This document shows positions 37,782-45,971 of a stretch of DNA of 64,000 bases, piece after piece; position 1 is the first letter of the stretch; every line of letters starts with the position of its first letter. The DNA lies in NCBI GenBank assembly GCA_002449845.1, contig DJXW01000017.1:72659-136658 (forward strand), given 5' to 3'. The notes beneath the pieces were generated by a model. It saw nothing but the letters and a program-made list of their open reading frames with translations, did no database searches and was not told where the DNA came from. Made by a program: the position numbers and the translations under genes. The stretch comes from Prevotella sp. UBA6994. GTDB lineage: Bacteria > Bacteroidota > Bacteroidia > Bacteroidales > Bacteroidaceae.

Positions 37782-39473
37782 ATGAAACGATATATTTTTC
37801 ACACGCTATGCGCATTCCTCGCCCTGGGTCTCTCCGCTTGCTCCGACATGCTGAGCACCGACTCAGAAATGGTGGAGTTTGAGAAAGACAACACCCTCAA
37901 TCATCCCACCGACTCAGTCTATAGCGTATTGGGCATCATCGGAAAGATGCAAGTCATTGCCGACCGTACCGTGTTGCTTGGCGAGGCACGTGCAGACCTC
38001 ATGCAAACCACCGAGGCAGCATCAGCCGACCTGAAACGTCTGGCAAGCTTCCAGTTTGCTGAGCAAAACAAGTATAATGCCGTGAGCGACTATTATGCCA
38101 TCATCAACAACTGCAACTATTACCTCGCACACGTAGATACGGCATTGCAACGCCGTGGCAGAAACATCTTCCAGAATGAGTATGCTGCCGTCAAGGCGTT
38201 CCGTGCCTGGACCTATCTCCAACTGGTACAGGCATACGGACAGGTACCATTGGTAACAGAACCGTTGATGACTGAAATCGATGCTCGCAATGCCATGAAC
38301 CAAGAGAGGAAAGGCATTACCGAAATCTGCCAGTATTTCATCAATGACCTCACTCCCTACGCCGAGGTAGAGCTTCCCCGGTTCGGCGACATCAATGGCA
38401 TGGAGTCGCAACGCTTCTTCCTCCCCATGCGCGCACTATTGGGCGACCTCTGCCTTTGGGCAGGACAGTACCAGGAAGCGGCACGCTGGTATCATGCTTA
38501 TCTCACAGACAAGAAAAACCCCATTCTCATCAGCCACTCCAAACGCATACATTGGCAGAGTGCCACGGAGTTTGTTCATCCAGTAGATGGTTACACCATA
38601 ACCACTGGTCTTCTGGAAGTGCTGAGCTATATCCCCATGGAAGAAAGGGTGTTCGACGGAGTGGTGAGCGACCTCCCCAACATCTACAATTCTACGGAGG
38701 AGAACAGGTATTACTTCCAGATGGAACCCTCCATCGCCATGCGCCAGCTCTCTGCCAGTCAGACCAACTGCATAGAGTACCAAAACAACACATATACAGA
38801 TACGATTTACGTACCCAAGAAAGGGTTGAACCAAGAAATTCTGGTTGGCGACCTTCGACTGTACTCCAACTACAAAGCCTCTTACGTGGCAAGAGACGCA
38901 TATTCCGAATACAGTACCGACTACCAGAACATCAACAAGATCACCCACCTGTACATACCCACCTACAGAAAGTCGATGGTGTACCTGCGCTATGCTGAAG
39001 CCCTGAACAGGGCTGGCTACCCACAATCCGCATTCACCATCCTCAAATATGGTATCTGCCAAGAAAACGTACAAGCACACGTAGATACGCTCGAACAAGA
39101 GAGAGCAGGCGAACTGATTGCTTTCGACGGAAACGTCTTCACCAAGGACGAGACTATCGGCATTCACTCTATGGGTTCGGGAGACTCTCATGCAAATGCC
39201 TTTTACACCCTTCCCATGCCTACTACTCCACTCGCCACTCGCCAAGACACCATCGACTATCAGATACCGCTCGTAGAAGACTACATCATCAACGAGATGG
39301 CTCTTGAGGGAGCCTTTGAAGGCTATCGATTCTACGACCTCATGCGTGTGTCGCTGAGACGCAACGACCCCAGCTACTTGGCTGATCCCATCTCAAAGCG
39401 CAAAGGCGAGAGGGATGAAGGTCTCTATACATTACTGATGGATTCCAAGAACTGGTTCCTGCCATTGAAGTAA
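37782..39473 (+). CDS. SusD-like glycan-binding lipoprotein (second pair)
   Basis: A 563-residue SusD-type lipoprotein. I use the ATG at 37782; the frame is open to a TTG at 37770, but the ATG gives a compact signal peptide (MKRYIFHTLCAFLALG) with a lipobox ending LSAC. Internal TPR-like helices are visible (AAVKAFRAWTYLQLVQAYGQ, ALLGDLCLWAGQYQEAARWY), and the SusD end NEMALEGAFEGYRFYDLMRVSLRR is present. It is the last gene of the operon and is followed by a hairpin terminator. It would pair with the second SusC. Confidence 0.93.
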   Translation: MKRYIFHTLCAFLALGLSACSDMLSTDSEMVEFEKDNTLNHPTDSVYSVLGIIGKMQVIADRTVLLGEARADLMQTTEAASADLKRLASFQFAEQNKYNAVSDYYAIINNCNYYLAHVDTALQRRGRNIFQNEYAAVKAFRAWTYLQLVQAYGQVPLVTEPLMTEIDARNAMNQERKGITEICQYFINDLTPYAEVELPRFGDINGMESQRFFLPMRALLGDLCLWAGQYQEAARWYHAYLTDKKNPILISHSKRIHWQSATEFVHPVDGYTITTGLLEVLSYIPMEERVFDGVVSDLPNIYNSTEENRYYFQMEPSIAMRQLSASQTNCIEYQNNTYTDTIYVPKKGLNQEILVGDLRLYSNYKASYVARDAYSEYSTDYQNINKITHLYIPTYRKSMVYLRYAEALNRAGYPQSAFTILKYGICQENVQAHVDTLEQERAGELIAFDGNVFTKDETIGIHSMGSGDSHANAFYTLPMPTTPLATRQDTIDYQIPLVEDYIINEMALEGAFEGYRFYDLMRVSLRRNDPSYLADPISKRKGERDEGLYTLLMDSKNWFLPLK

Positions 39474-39572
39474 GAACGTAAACATCAAGAACTCATTTTC
39501 CAAATCAATCGATAAAAAAATGCTCATTTATGATGTTTTTTAGTTTTATGGTTAGTAATTTTAGATGAGTAA

Positions 39573-39598
39573 GAGGGCATGTCAGCGGACATGCCCTC
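39573..39598 (+). terminator. Hairpin terminator at the end of the GH98/SusCD operon
   Basis: GAGGGCATGTC (39573-39583) pairs perfectly with GACATGCCCTC (39588-39598) around a 4-base AGCG loop. The T tract is weak, so it may act as an RNA 3'-end stabiliser as much as a terminator. Confidence 0.7.
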
Positions 39599-39873
39599 AA
39601 TTTATCTCTTGCTCTACTGTCAGAAACTATATTTTGTCCCCACTATGGTTTTATGGGATCATTATGGGAACAACAAGCCCACAAACAATCAGCATTGCGG
39701 ATGATAGTCAGTGGGATAGCTTATTCTGTTATCAATCTTGATAAGATGATTTAGCATATTAACTAAAAGAACATACTTTAGCTATCGTTGCTATTGTTAA
39801 TCTATCATTTTGGAAACTCAATATAACGATTTTCCTTATTGAGTGACCTTAATCTTGTGCATTTCCATGATAA
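39599..39873. other. Non-coding spacer before the ncRNA
   Basis: About 275 bases without a credible gene. It holds an 8-bp inverted repeat, ACTCAATA (39816-39823) with TATTGAGT (39837-39844), just upstream of the ncRNA promoter, and one arm (39622-39637) of an imperfect 16-bp direct repeat whose other copy is at 42828-42843. Confidence 0.5.
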
Positions 39874-39906
39874 ATTGCCATTTTTCGGAAAAAAACGTTA
39901 CCTTTG
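39874..39906 (+). promoter_or_regulatory. Promoter of the candidate ncRNA
   Basis: ATTG (39874-39877), 21-base spacer, TACCTTTG (39899-39906). The 18-base near-palindrome GCAGCGCAAATGCGCTGC (39906-39923) covers the expected transcription start. Confidence 0.6.
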
Positions 39907-39912
39907 CAGCGC

Positions 39913-40174
39913 AAATGCGCTGCGTTTGGCAAATAACATTATAAACTCTAAAATTGAAACATATAGAATAAAGAAAGAATAGACATCGTATATCCTTGAC
40001 TCGACTGAGTATCTGAACTAGCACTTCAAAATATCTTTAGGTCGGCCAAATCTTGGATATTCACGCTACATGAGGGCGTGGATATAAAGATTGTTGCCTA
40101 AAGTGGCTGTGCTAGGCCGTGATACCAATAATCCTCTCCGCGCCCTCTTTTCTTAGACGAAAAGGGGGCTTTTT
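39913..40174 (+). ncRNA. Candidate structured RNA with a long rod-like fold
   Basis: About 260 bases with a promoter in front, an intrinsic terminator behind and no reading frame. Five consecutive helices stack into one rod: 40009-40013 with 40121-40125 (5 bp), 40018-40024 with 40109-40115 (7 bp), 40035-40042 with 40096-40103 (8 bp, one G-T), 40049-40054 with 40087-40092 (6 bp), and 40057-40066 with 40076-40085 (10 bp, one G-T) closed by a 9-base loop. Between them lie small asymmetric internal loops. The size and rod shape recall 6S RNA, but I cannot recognise its conserved bubble, so the family is open. It could also be a leader controlling the restriction gene, whose ATG lies 27 bases after the terminator. 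It is not tmRNA, SRP RNA or RNase P RNA, whose signature sequences are absent. Confidence 0.55.
40142..40174 (+). terminator. Intrinsic terminator of the candidate ncRNA
   Basis: GCCCTCTTTT (40142-40151) pairs with AAAAGGGGGC (40160-40169) with one T-G pair, 8-base loop and five T (40070-40174 region ends with T at 40170-40174). It lies between the RNA and the restriction gene. Confidence 0.8.
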
Positions 40175-40200
40175 GCCTCCGTTAATTAAAGTTAATAAGT

Positions 40201-41156
40201 ATGGCAAAAAATGTTCAAATACCCAAAGCCGTGGATACCAAGATTTACAAAACTGGTCAAACACGTGGTGCTGATGATGATGTTATTTTCCAAAATCGTG
40301 TTTCACGCAATAGTACTGTTTTAATCCCGTATAAGGATTATTCGTTATGCAAGAAAGCTCCATCGAATTATGGAAAATATGAGAATGGTTTTATTGTTTT
40401 AATAAAGCCTGAAGAATACTTTGATGAAAGTATAAAATCACATCTCGCTAAAGAGAAATTGACGTTAGGCAAAAATCTCTTAGTGTTTTACGAGACAAGA
40501 GCACAATGGAAAAATTATCCTATCCTACAAGGATGGAAGCCTGCTTCTTCAAGACAACAACCATTGAAGGGACAGTATGTTGCTCGTATTCCTGCTACAA
40601 CATCTGAAGGAGAGTCCAAAATAATAGAAGGCTTTACAACTTCACAAATGAAAGGTGCTGGCATTCGTGTCTATGAATATGCTGATAATGCTACAATTAA
40701 AGCATGTAAAATTCAACTGGAATATCTTTTCTGGTCTTGCAAGGACATAGATACTCTCATTAAGCAAAAGGGCTTAGATAGGGAACAAGTTGATAAGCGT
40801 ATTGCATTGATAAAAAACGAAGCAAAAAAATTAAATTTGGATGATCATGAGAAATTGGTTGAAGCACGTATTGTTGATAAAGACGGTTTTACAATATGCC
40901 CATTATGTTTGAAGCATATCTCTGCAATAGGCTTCTGTGACAGAATACAACAGGCAGAAGGTCGTGAGGTTCCAGATTTGACCGTAAAGAAGTGAGCCTG
41001 TTCCATATCCAAGAGTTAAGGACAGGTGAATATAATCACAGACCCTATAATCTTGGATGGGGACATCATCATTGTAATGTAGTAGTCAAAGACGCAGGAA
41101 TTCAACCAACCTTAGATTGGATGAAAGAAGTACTCAAACGAAACAATATGATTTAA
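40201..41156 (+). pseudogene. BstXI-like type II restriction endonuclease, frameshifted
   Basis: Reading from 40201 gives 264 residues ending at a TGA at 40993-40995. Shifting by one base near 40989 opens a further 55 codons to the TAA at 41154-41156 (EVSLFHIQELRTGEYNHRP, then YNLGWGHHHCNVVVKDAGIQ). The join is at ...REVPDLTV / EVSLFHIQ..., and adding one base restores a full protein of about 318 residues. The N-terminal KIYKTGQTRGADDDVIFQNR, the paired cysteines ICPLCLKH and the histidine-rich end fit my memory of the BstXI restriction enzyme family, though I could not search. As read, the last segment is lost, so the nuclease is probably inactive unless the shift is a sequencing error or programmed. 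It converges with the methyltransferase gene with 4 bases between stops, the usual layout of a type II pair. AT content is higher than in flanking carbohydrate genes. Confidence 0.7.
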
Positions 41157-41160
41157 ACCA

Positions 41161-42273
41161 TTAAGAGGAAGCACAGGCAAAATCGAATATTGTCTGTGTT
41201 TCTTTCTTTTTTGAGCTGCCTTTCATTAGTGCTTGTCCAGAGACTATCATATCAGGAGGTAGTTCCTTTACTATAGCAATCCTATTGGCCATTGACTCAC
41301 ACCAAGACTTTTCTATCTCTATACTTATACTTTTTCTATTTGTTCGTAGTGCCGCAATTCCTGTGCTACCCGAACCAGCAAAACAATCAAGCACTATATC
41401 TCCTTCAAATGTGGTTACTTTTATGCAGTGCTCTAACATTTCAACAGGTTTCTCCGCAGGATGTTTTCCCTTATATTGCTTTACAGAAGGGAATGTCCAA
41501 ATGTCGGTAAACTCAATATTTGCATTCACTTCGAATGGCCTTATTGCATCTTCATAATCAGGTAGGTTCATGCCACATTGACATTCAGCGAAAACCGACT
41601 GCATTTTTGCATACTGTTCTCTATTTGGAATATTTCTTCCTGTTTCCCAATTTGATACAGCCCCACCATGATTTACACTTCCGTATGCCCCTATACGTTC
41701 TGTAAGTTCATGACCCGACAAATGACAGGCTATACGTGTATTCTTGAGCAAGTCACCAAAATACGAGCGATTAAGATTTCCTTCAACAGCAGGTTCGAAG
41801 AAAATTATTCGTTCAGATTGAGGGTACCACTGTCTAAGTGCCTCTTTCTTCATTTTCCCCTTCCATCCATCATATCCTGGCTCATTGGGTTTCGTCCATA
41901 CAAGATGAGAAAGGATATTGAATCTTTTGGCAAGCATCATGTGTAATTGAGATTCCATTGCAGAAGAGCAGAACATAAATATAGAACCATTAGGCTTAAT
42001 GATTCTCTTCCATTCAATGGAGAATAGTTCAATCCAATTAATAAAATCTTCATCCGTTGAGAATGATTTGTCATTTACAATATTGTCTTTCTTCGTACTA
42101 TGATATGGGGGGTCGGTAAGAATAAGAGATACAGAATGGTCAGGTATCAATTTTAACGCATTAATAGAATCCTCATTTACCACGATAGCGTTTTCATCTT
42201 TGTAATAGGTAAGCGAGGATAAAGCGTTTTGTATATTTTGAAAGTCGGTATTTCTACTCATAGTTATTGGCAT
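41161..42273 (-). CDS. DNA methyltransferase of the type II restriction-modification locus
   Basis: A 370-residue site-specific amino-methyltransferase (N6-adenine or N4-cytosine) that uses S-adenosylmethionine. Catalytic motif IV DPPY is at residues 54-57 and the SAM-binding motif I (DCFAGSGSTG) at about 296-305. The order IV before I places it in the beta class. The target-recognition region lies between them. The Met at codon 5 (MSRN) is an alternative start. The frame is intact with no sign of decay. It is two bases downstream of an XRE regulator and converges on the broken endonuclease gene. The intact methylase would keep methylating its site even if the nuclease is dead. The recognition site cannot be read from sequence. 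Confidence 0.9.
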   Translation of the reverse strand: MPITMSRNTDFQNIQNALSSLTYYKDENAIVVNEDSINALKLIPDHSVSLILTDPPYHSTKKDNIVNDKSFSTDEDFINWIELFSIEWKRIIKPNGSIFMFCSSAMESQLHMMLAKRFNILSHLVWTKPNEPGYDGWKGKMKKEALRQWYPQSERIIFFEPAVEGNLNRSYFGDLLKNTRIACHLSGHELTERIGAYGSVNHGGAVSNWETGRNIPNREQYAKMQSVFAECQCGMNLPDYEDAIRPFEVNANIEFTDIWTFPSVKQYKGKHPAEKPVEMLEHCIKVTTFEGDIVLDCFAGSGSTGIAALRTNRKSISIEIEKSWCESMANRIAIVKELPPDMIVSGQALMKGSSKKKETQTIFDFACASS

Positions 42274-42275
42274 TT

Positions 42276-42488
42276 TTAATTGTTATCTATTTGTTCTTGG
42301 TCTGCAATTAAATCCTTCATGTCGACATTTAGAATTTGAGATATTTGGAGAAGAGTTTCAAGATTAGGTTGACTTCGATTGCAAACATACGAATTAACCG
42401 AGTTGAAACTTTTATCCAACTTCTTTGCAAGCCATGTCTGCGAGATCCCTTTCTCGTCCAGAACTTCTTTTATACGGTTTAACTTCAT
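42276..42488 (-). CDS. Small XRE/Cro-type HTH regulator (controller-like)
   Basis: A 70-residue helix-turn-helix protein: ISQTWLAKKLDKSFNSVNSY is the helix-turn-helix, followed by NRSQPNLETLLQISQILNV, the standard XRE continuation. Size and position directly before the methyltransferase (2-base gap) match controller proteins that time methylase and nuclease expression in type II systems. It has its own promoter upstream. Confidence 0.85.
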   Translation of the reverse strand: MKLNRIKEVLDEKGISQTWLAKKLDKSFNSVNSYVCNRSQPNLETLLQISQILNVDMKDLIADQEQIDNN

Positions 42489-42510
42489 ATTTTTATAATT
42501 AATTCTTGTG

Positions 42511-42542
42511 CAAAATTACAAAACTATTTTGGGTATTCCAAC
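42511..42542 (-). promoter_or_regulatory. Promoter of the XRE-methyltransferase pair
   Basis: Minus strand GTTG (42542-42539), 20-base spacer, TAATTTTG (42518-42511), 22 bases before the start at 42488. Confidence 0.6.
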
Positions 42543-43169
42543 CTTGTTCATTCAAAAATCGTTATTATTTACGCTTTTTTATGTTTCTTTGGCATAAATG
42601 GCAACTCTAATTGCTTTTTAACCCATTTATCAAAGTTAAGAACAATAAAAAACACCTCATATCCTCAATCTCGTCCAATACGGATTTGTCGAATTTGGTG
42701 AATCTCCAAATGCCAAAATCGGAAAATTGCTGTTGTTTTCCACGTTAAGATTTGTTAAGCAGATGTTTTCATTTTATGGTTTCTCAAATTTTTGTTTCCA
42801 GTTTGTTTCTTCTGCCTATTTTGCCCAAGAAACTATATTGTGTATCAATCACTTAGGAAGAATTGACAGGATTTCAAGAAGAAGATTATGATAGGTGATT
42901 ACATCTTCCTGATTGTCGTACAAGTATCCCAATTAAATACCAACATTACAATAAAACTATCGTATTTTAATAGATTTGTCCGAAAAAAATTTGTGTAAAT
43001 AACCGAGATCACATGTATGCGTTACTTTGTTTAAATCAATCTTCATTTATTTTATTGTCAAAATATACAACAAAATATTGTTAGGATTTTCTTCCGAAAT
43101 AGAATTAGGAAAGCGGAAAAACAGGTTAAAACGATAGAAAAACCGTGTTTTTCATCGTAACATTACGTT
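42543..43169. other. AT-rich non-coding stretch
   Basis: About 630 bases without a credible gene. It contains the second copy (42828-42843) of an imperfect 16-bp repeat also found at 39622-39637, outside the other end of the restriction-modification locus. Short unrelated frames around 42850-42960 are interrupted by stops. Confidence 0.5.
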
Positions 43170-43238
43170 TTACGAACGTAACTATATGAGTTACGAGCGT
43201 AACTATATATGTTACGAGTGCTAACTATATATGTTATG
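43170..43238 (+). repeat. Three tandem 21-22-bp palindrome-containing repeats
   Basis: Units at 43170-43190, 43191-43211 and 43212-43233 follow the pattern TTACGA-CGTAACTATAT-G, with a partial fourth unit (TTATG). The core GTTACG-AG-CGTAAC is a palindrome with a 2-base centre. The third unit is decayed. Downstream a 9-bp hairpin (43243-43251 with 43257-43265) follows. A related decayed core is at 11679-11718. Confidence 0.75.
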
Positions 43239-43242
43239 AAAG

Positions 43243-43265
43243 CCTCAAAAATGGCTTTTTTGAGG
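43243..43265. terminator. Hairpin downstream of the tandem repeats
   Basis: CCTCAAAAA (43243-43251) pairs with TTTTTGAGG (43257-43265). A-rich and T-rich arms make a bidirectional terminator-like structure, but no gene ends directly here. Confidence 0.4.
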
Positions 43266-43432
43266 AAAAATCAGCCTTTATCAATCGGTTTTTAAATTTA
43301 ACAAAGCCATAAGCCATTGATAATGTGACACTTAACAAACCATCGAAAAATTGGCGTTTTTTCTACCAAGTATCAACTCGTTAGAAAAAACGCCCGTATT
43401 TTAGGGGGTAAATTCAGAATTTGTAGGACAAA

Positions 43433-43505
43433 GTCAGAGGCAAGAAAGTTAGAAGCAAGAAGCAGGAGATTAGAGATGAGGGAAGGAGATGTGAGGGGTG
43501 AGATT
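43433..43505 (-). repeat. Polypurine/polypyrimidine intergenic repeat, single degenerate copy
   Basis: Read on the minus strand it is a C/T-rich tract with CTCACCCCTCAC, CTGCTTCTTGCTTCTAA and related blocks. The same blocks form 2.5 tandem copies at 53533-53709 in the opposite orientation. Confidence 0.7.
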
Positions 43506-43512
43506 CAACTTC

Positions 43513-45963
43513 CTATTTCTTAAACACGATATTGTCAACGTGTGGTCCGACGAAGATGGGGACGTAGTCGGTGGTTTGGTACCAGCGGGGCTTGCCCTGC
43601 ATATCGTCACAAATCAGGCGACCGTTGATTTTCAATCCCTCGAAGGTGACGTTGCTCACTCTTCGTTGCTCATTATATCCCGTGATGACAGAGAGGTAAG
43701 GCGTTGGGGCAGTGTCAGGCGCATTGTACCTGACGTTTCTGAACAGGACATTGCTCACGCCACGCCCAGGGGCGGTGCAATACTTCTGGTTAAAGCCTAC
43801 CTTCACTTGCAAGAGAGACCCTTGCTGAATCTGCTCAATGCGGATATTGTCGAACACCACGTCACGAATGAGGTTGTTATCTCCACAATTGATTGCCAGA
43901 CACCCTTGATAATCCACCTGCGCCTCACTCTGACAGAGGATGTCGATGTTCTCATAGCGTAAATCCACGATGCTGTCCATTCGCTCAGAGTTGCCATGAA
44001 TACCGATGAAGATGGGATGAGCCACGTCTGCCCACAACGTGGAATTGCGCATACGGACATGATTGACACTTCCCTCAAAACCTTTTCTCGTGGCATAAGC
44101 CGTGGTGCAATCGTCACTGTTGCGACAGAACACACGGTCGTAGAAGACATGGGACGAGGCAAAGACATTCAACCCGTCTCCCCACCCTGGGTGAGAGATG
44201 CTACGCACGTCGCGCAGAGTAACGCCATCAGAACCTCCCACAGGACAAGTGTTTAATACGAGACCGTCGATAAGCACGTTTTTGCTGCGATAGACATGAC
44301 AACCCTCATAGCCACGAGGTGGACGGGCGATACCCCTGCCGAGGATGCTCACGTTCTCTGCATCGTCTATGGCAAACGTACCTGTGAAATAACTGCCTGG
44401 AGCGAGATAGACCGTAGTGTTGGAAGGTATGCGGATGGTATCTTGCTCCTGATAAAATCCAGCCTCATAGCGCATGAATTGCCGTTTTTGTCTGTTGGCT
44501 TCCCTCCGTGCCCCCTCTTCAGAGACGCACGGCTTGGAAGTGAAAAGCAACAGGTTATTGGATAAATCAAAGACCTCTTCTTCCGCAAACTCCACGCTGA
44601 CATTCTCAGGTTGGAAGAGTAAGAATTGTACCGTACTGTCGTTTTGTACGTTGGCAATCACCCCACGATAGTTGGGACGTATTCGAGCCTTCCTAAACTT
44701 GCGGTTTTTGGTCACCACCTTGACAAACACATCACCCGTGAAATCGAAGAGGGCGTAAGAGATTTCGCTCACCCGATGATTGGTACCCTGCAACGGTGCC
44801 TTGGAGAAAGGAGAAAGCGGATGCGGCAACGGTGCATTGACACGAGCCATATACGTATCAATACGTGTCCACTGCTCACTACTACGCGGACGGACGTACA
44901 CGTCGTAGTCGTGTTTCAAAGGAGCGCCAGCGGGAGCGGGATAGGTAAACACCTGATGCAGCTTGCTTCCCTCCTTCACACCTGGGGCTTGCACGGTTCG
45001 GCTCATTCCTTTGCGCTCGGCTTTAGCCTGAAGAGCCAGCACTTTCTTCGTATAAGGCATGGAGAGTCCTTTCACATCCACATAATGGCGGTAAGCCAAC
45101 TTATAGACATCCCACAGTTTGCCACGTCCCATGCTACCGGGAACAGTCCAGTCATTATACAATCCCGTGCAATCGCTCCATTGTTCAAACGGCACATCGT
45201 GACCTAAATTATATCGAGCCGTATATTCAAAACCCTTCATCAGACGGTTGTCGAGTGCGCCCCACAGATCATCACCTTTTTGCCAAGCCATCTCACAAGT
45301 CTGCGCCAACGCTTCCAGTCCTAATTGCACATGCCCCTGGTCGCGTCCTGTCTCCTGACACTGCCCCGTAGCGCTGATGTAATGCGGCAGAGAACCATTA
45401 TCGTAAGCATGAAGGAAATAATCCACGGAAGCGCGATAAAGCAAAGAATCGTCGAGCAAGATGGCACACGCCATTCTACACCTGTTGACGATAGCTCCCC
45501 AGTTGCCATTGGCGTAGGGTGAATCAGCCTCAAACTGATGGATGGTGGGCAGGATAGCGCGACGCACCATCGTTTGCCAAGACTCTACGGGCAGGGAAGA
45601 AGAAGGGAGCTGATTCTCCTTGAGAATGGTCATTGCCCTCACCAATTGATAAGCCTGAATGAGACAAAGCGGAGCATCATGACCATCGAAACGTTGGAGC
45701 GTAGAGGCATAAGCATTGGCAATCGTCAGAGCCTGATTGGCACAAGCCACGCTCTCTGCAGAGCCTTTGAGGGCAACAGACTTTTGCGCCAAGTCGTAAG
45801 CAGCTTGCATGTCCCGTTCACTGCCCCCCTTCGTATTTCTATATTGTCCGTCGCGAGCCACTATCTCGTAAGGTCCAGCCATCTTGTAATCCGACTGGGC
45901 GAAGGAAGGAACACACGGGGTGAGTAAAAGGAAGATATTGAGTAAAAAGATGATACGTTTCAT
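43513..45963 (-). CDS. Fusion of an alginate-lyase-superfamily module and a GH28/GH49-type beta-helix
   Basis: An 816-residue secreted enzyme; signal peptide 1-23 (ends SFAQ). The N-terminal half (about 50-330) is an alpha-toroid of the alginate-lyase superfamily: NGNWGAIVNRCRMACAILL, ETGRDQGHVQLGLEALAQTC and AWQKGDDLWGALDNRL. The same GRDxGH ... AWxxGDDL ... DNRL pattern occurs in the large lyase at 47279-50941. A linker (about 335-500) leads to a right-handed beta-helix (about 505-816) with SHPGWGDGLNVF, NSDDC and HPIFIGIHG. D596, D617 and D618 match the catalytic aspartates of inverting GH28/GH49 enzymes. It may thus combine lyase and hydrolase action on a uronic-acid polymer. It is the last gene of the minus-strand cassette, 8 bases after GH88. 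Either domain could be non-catalytic. Confidence 0.75.
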   Translation of the reverse strand: MKRIIFLLNIFLLLTPCVPSFAQSDYKMAGPYEIVARDGQYRNTKGGSERDMQAAYDLAQKSVALKGSAESVACANQALTIANAYASTLQRFDGHDAPLCLIQAYQLVRAMTILKENQLPSSSLPVESWQTMVRRAILPTIHQFEADSPYANGNWGAIVNRCRMACAILLDDSLLYRASVDYFLHAYDNGSLPHYISATGQCQETGRDQGHVQLGLEALAQTCEMAWQKGDDLWGALDNRLMKGFEYTARYNLGHDVPFEQWSDCTGLYNDWTVPGSMGRGKLWDVYKLAYRHYVDVKGLSMPYTKKVLALQAKAERKGMSRTVQAPGVKEGSKLHQVFTYPAPAGAPLKHDYDVYVRPRSSEQWTRIDTYMARVNAPLPHPLSPFSKAPLQGTNHRVSEISYALFDFTGDVFVKVVTKNRKFRKARIRPNYRGVIANVQNDSTVQFLLFQPENVSVEFAEEEVFDLSNNLLLFTSKPCVSEEGARREANRQKRQFMRYEAGFYQEQDTIRIPSNTTVYLAPGSYFTGTFAIDDAENVSILGRGIARPPRGYEGCHVYRSKNVLIDGLVLNTCPVGGSDGVTLRDVRSISHPGWGDGLNVFASSHVFYDRVFCRNSDDCTTAYATRKGFEGSVNHVRMRNSTLWADVAHPIFIGIHGNSERMDSIVDLRYENIDILCQSEAQVDYQGCLAINCGDNNLIRDVVFDNIRIEQIQQGSLLQVKVGFNQKYCTAPGRGVSNVLFRNVRYNAPDTAPTPYLSVITGYNEQRRVSNVTFEGLKINGRLICDDMQGKPRWYQTTDYVPIFVGPHVDNIVFKK

Positions 45964-45971
45964 GATTGGAA

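Noticed and set aside
38456..38998. 180-codon alternative frame inside the second SusD gene
   Set aside because: Overlaps the conserved SusD frame; no domain pattern and Gln/His/Arg-rich composition typical of a shifted frame.
39913..40174. tmRNA, SRP RNA, RNase P RNA or a cobalamin/TPP riboswitch
   Set aside because: None of the conserved cores of these RNAs is present, and tmRNA would need a tRNA-like end and a tag reading frame.
43170..43238. CRISPR array
   Set aside because: Repeats are directly adjacent without spacers, only three units, and no cas genes are in the window.
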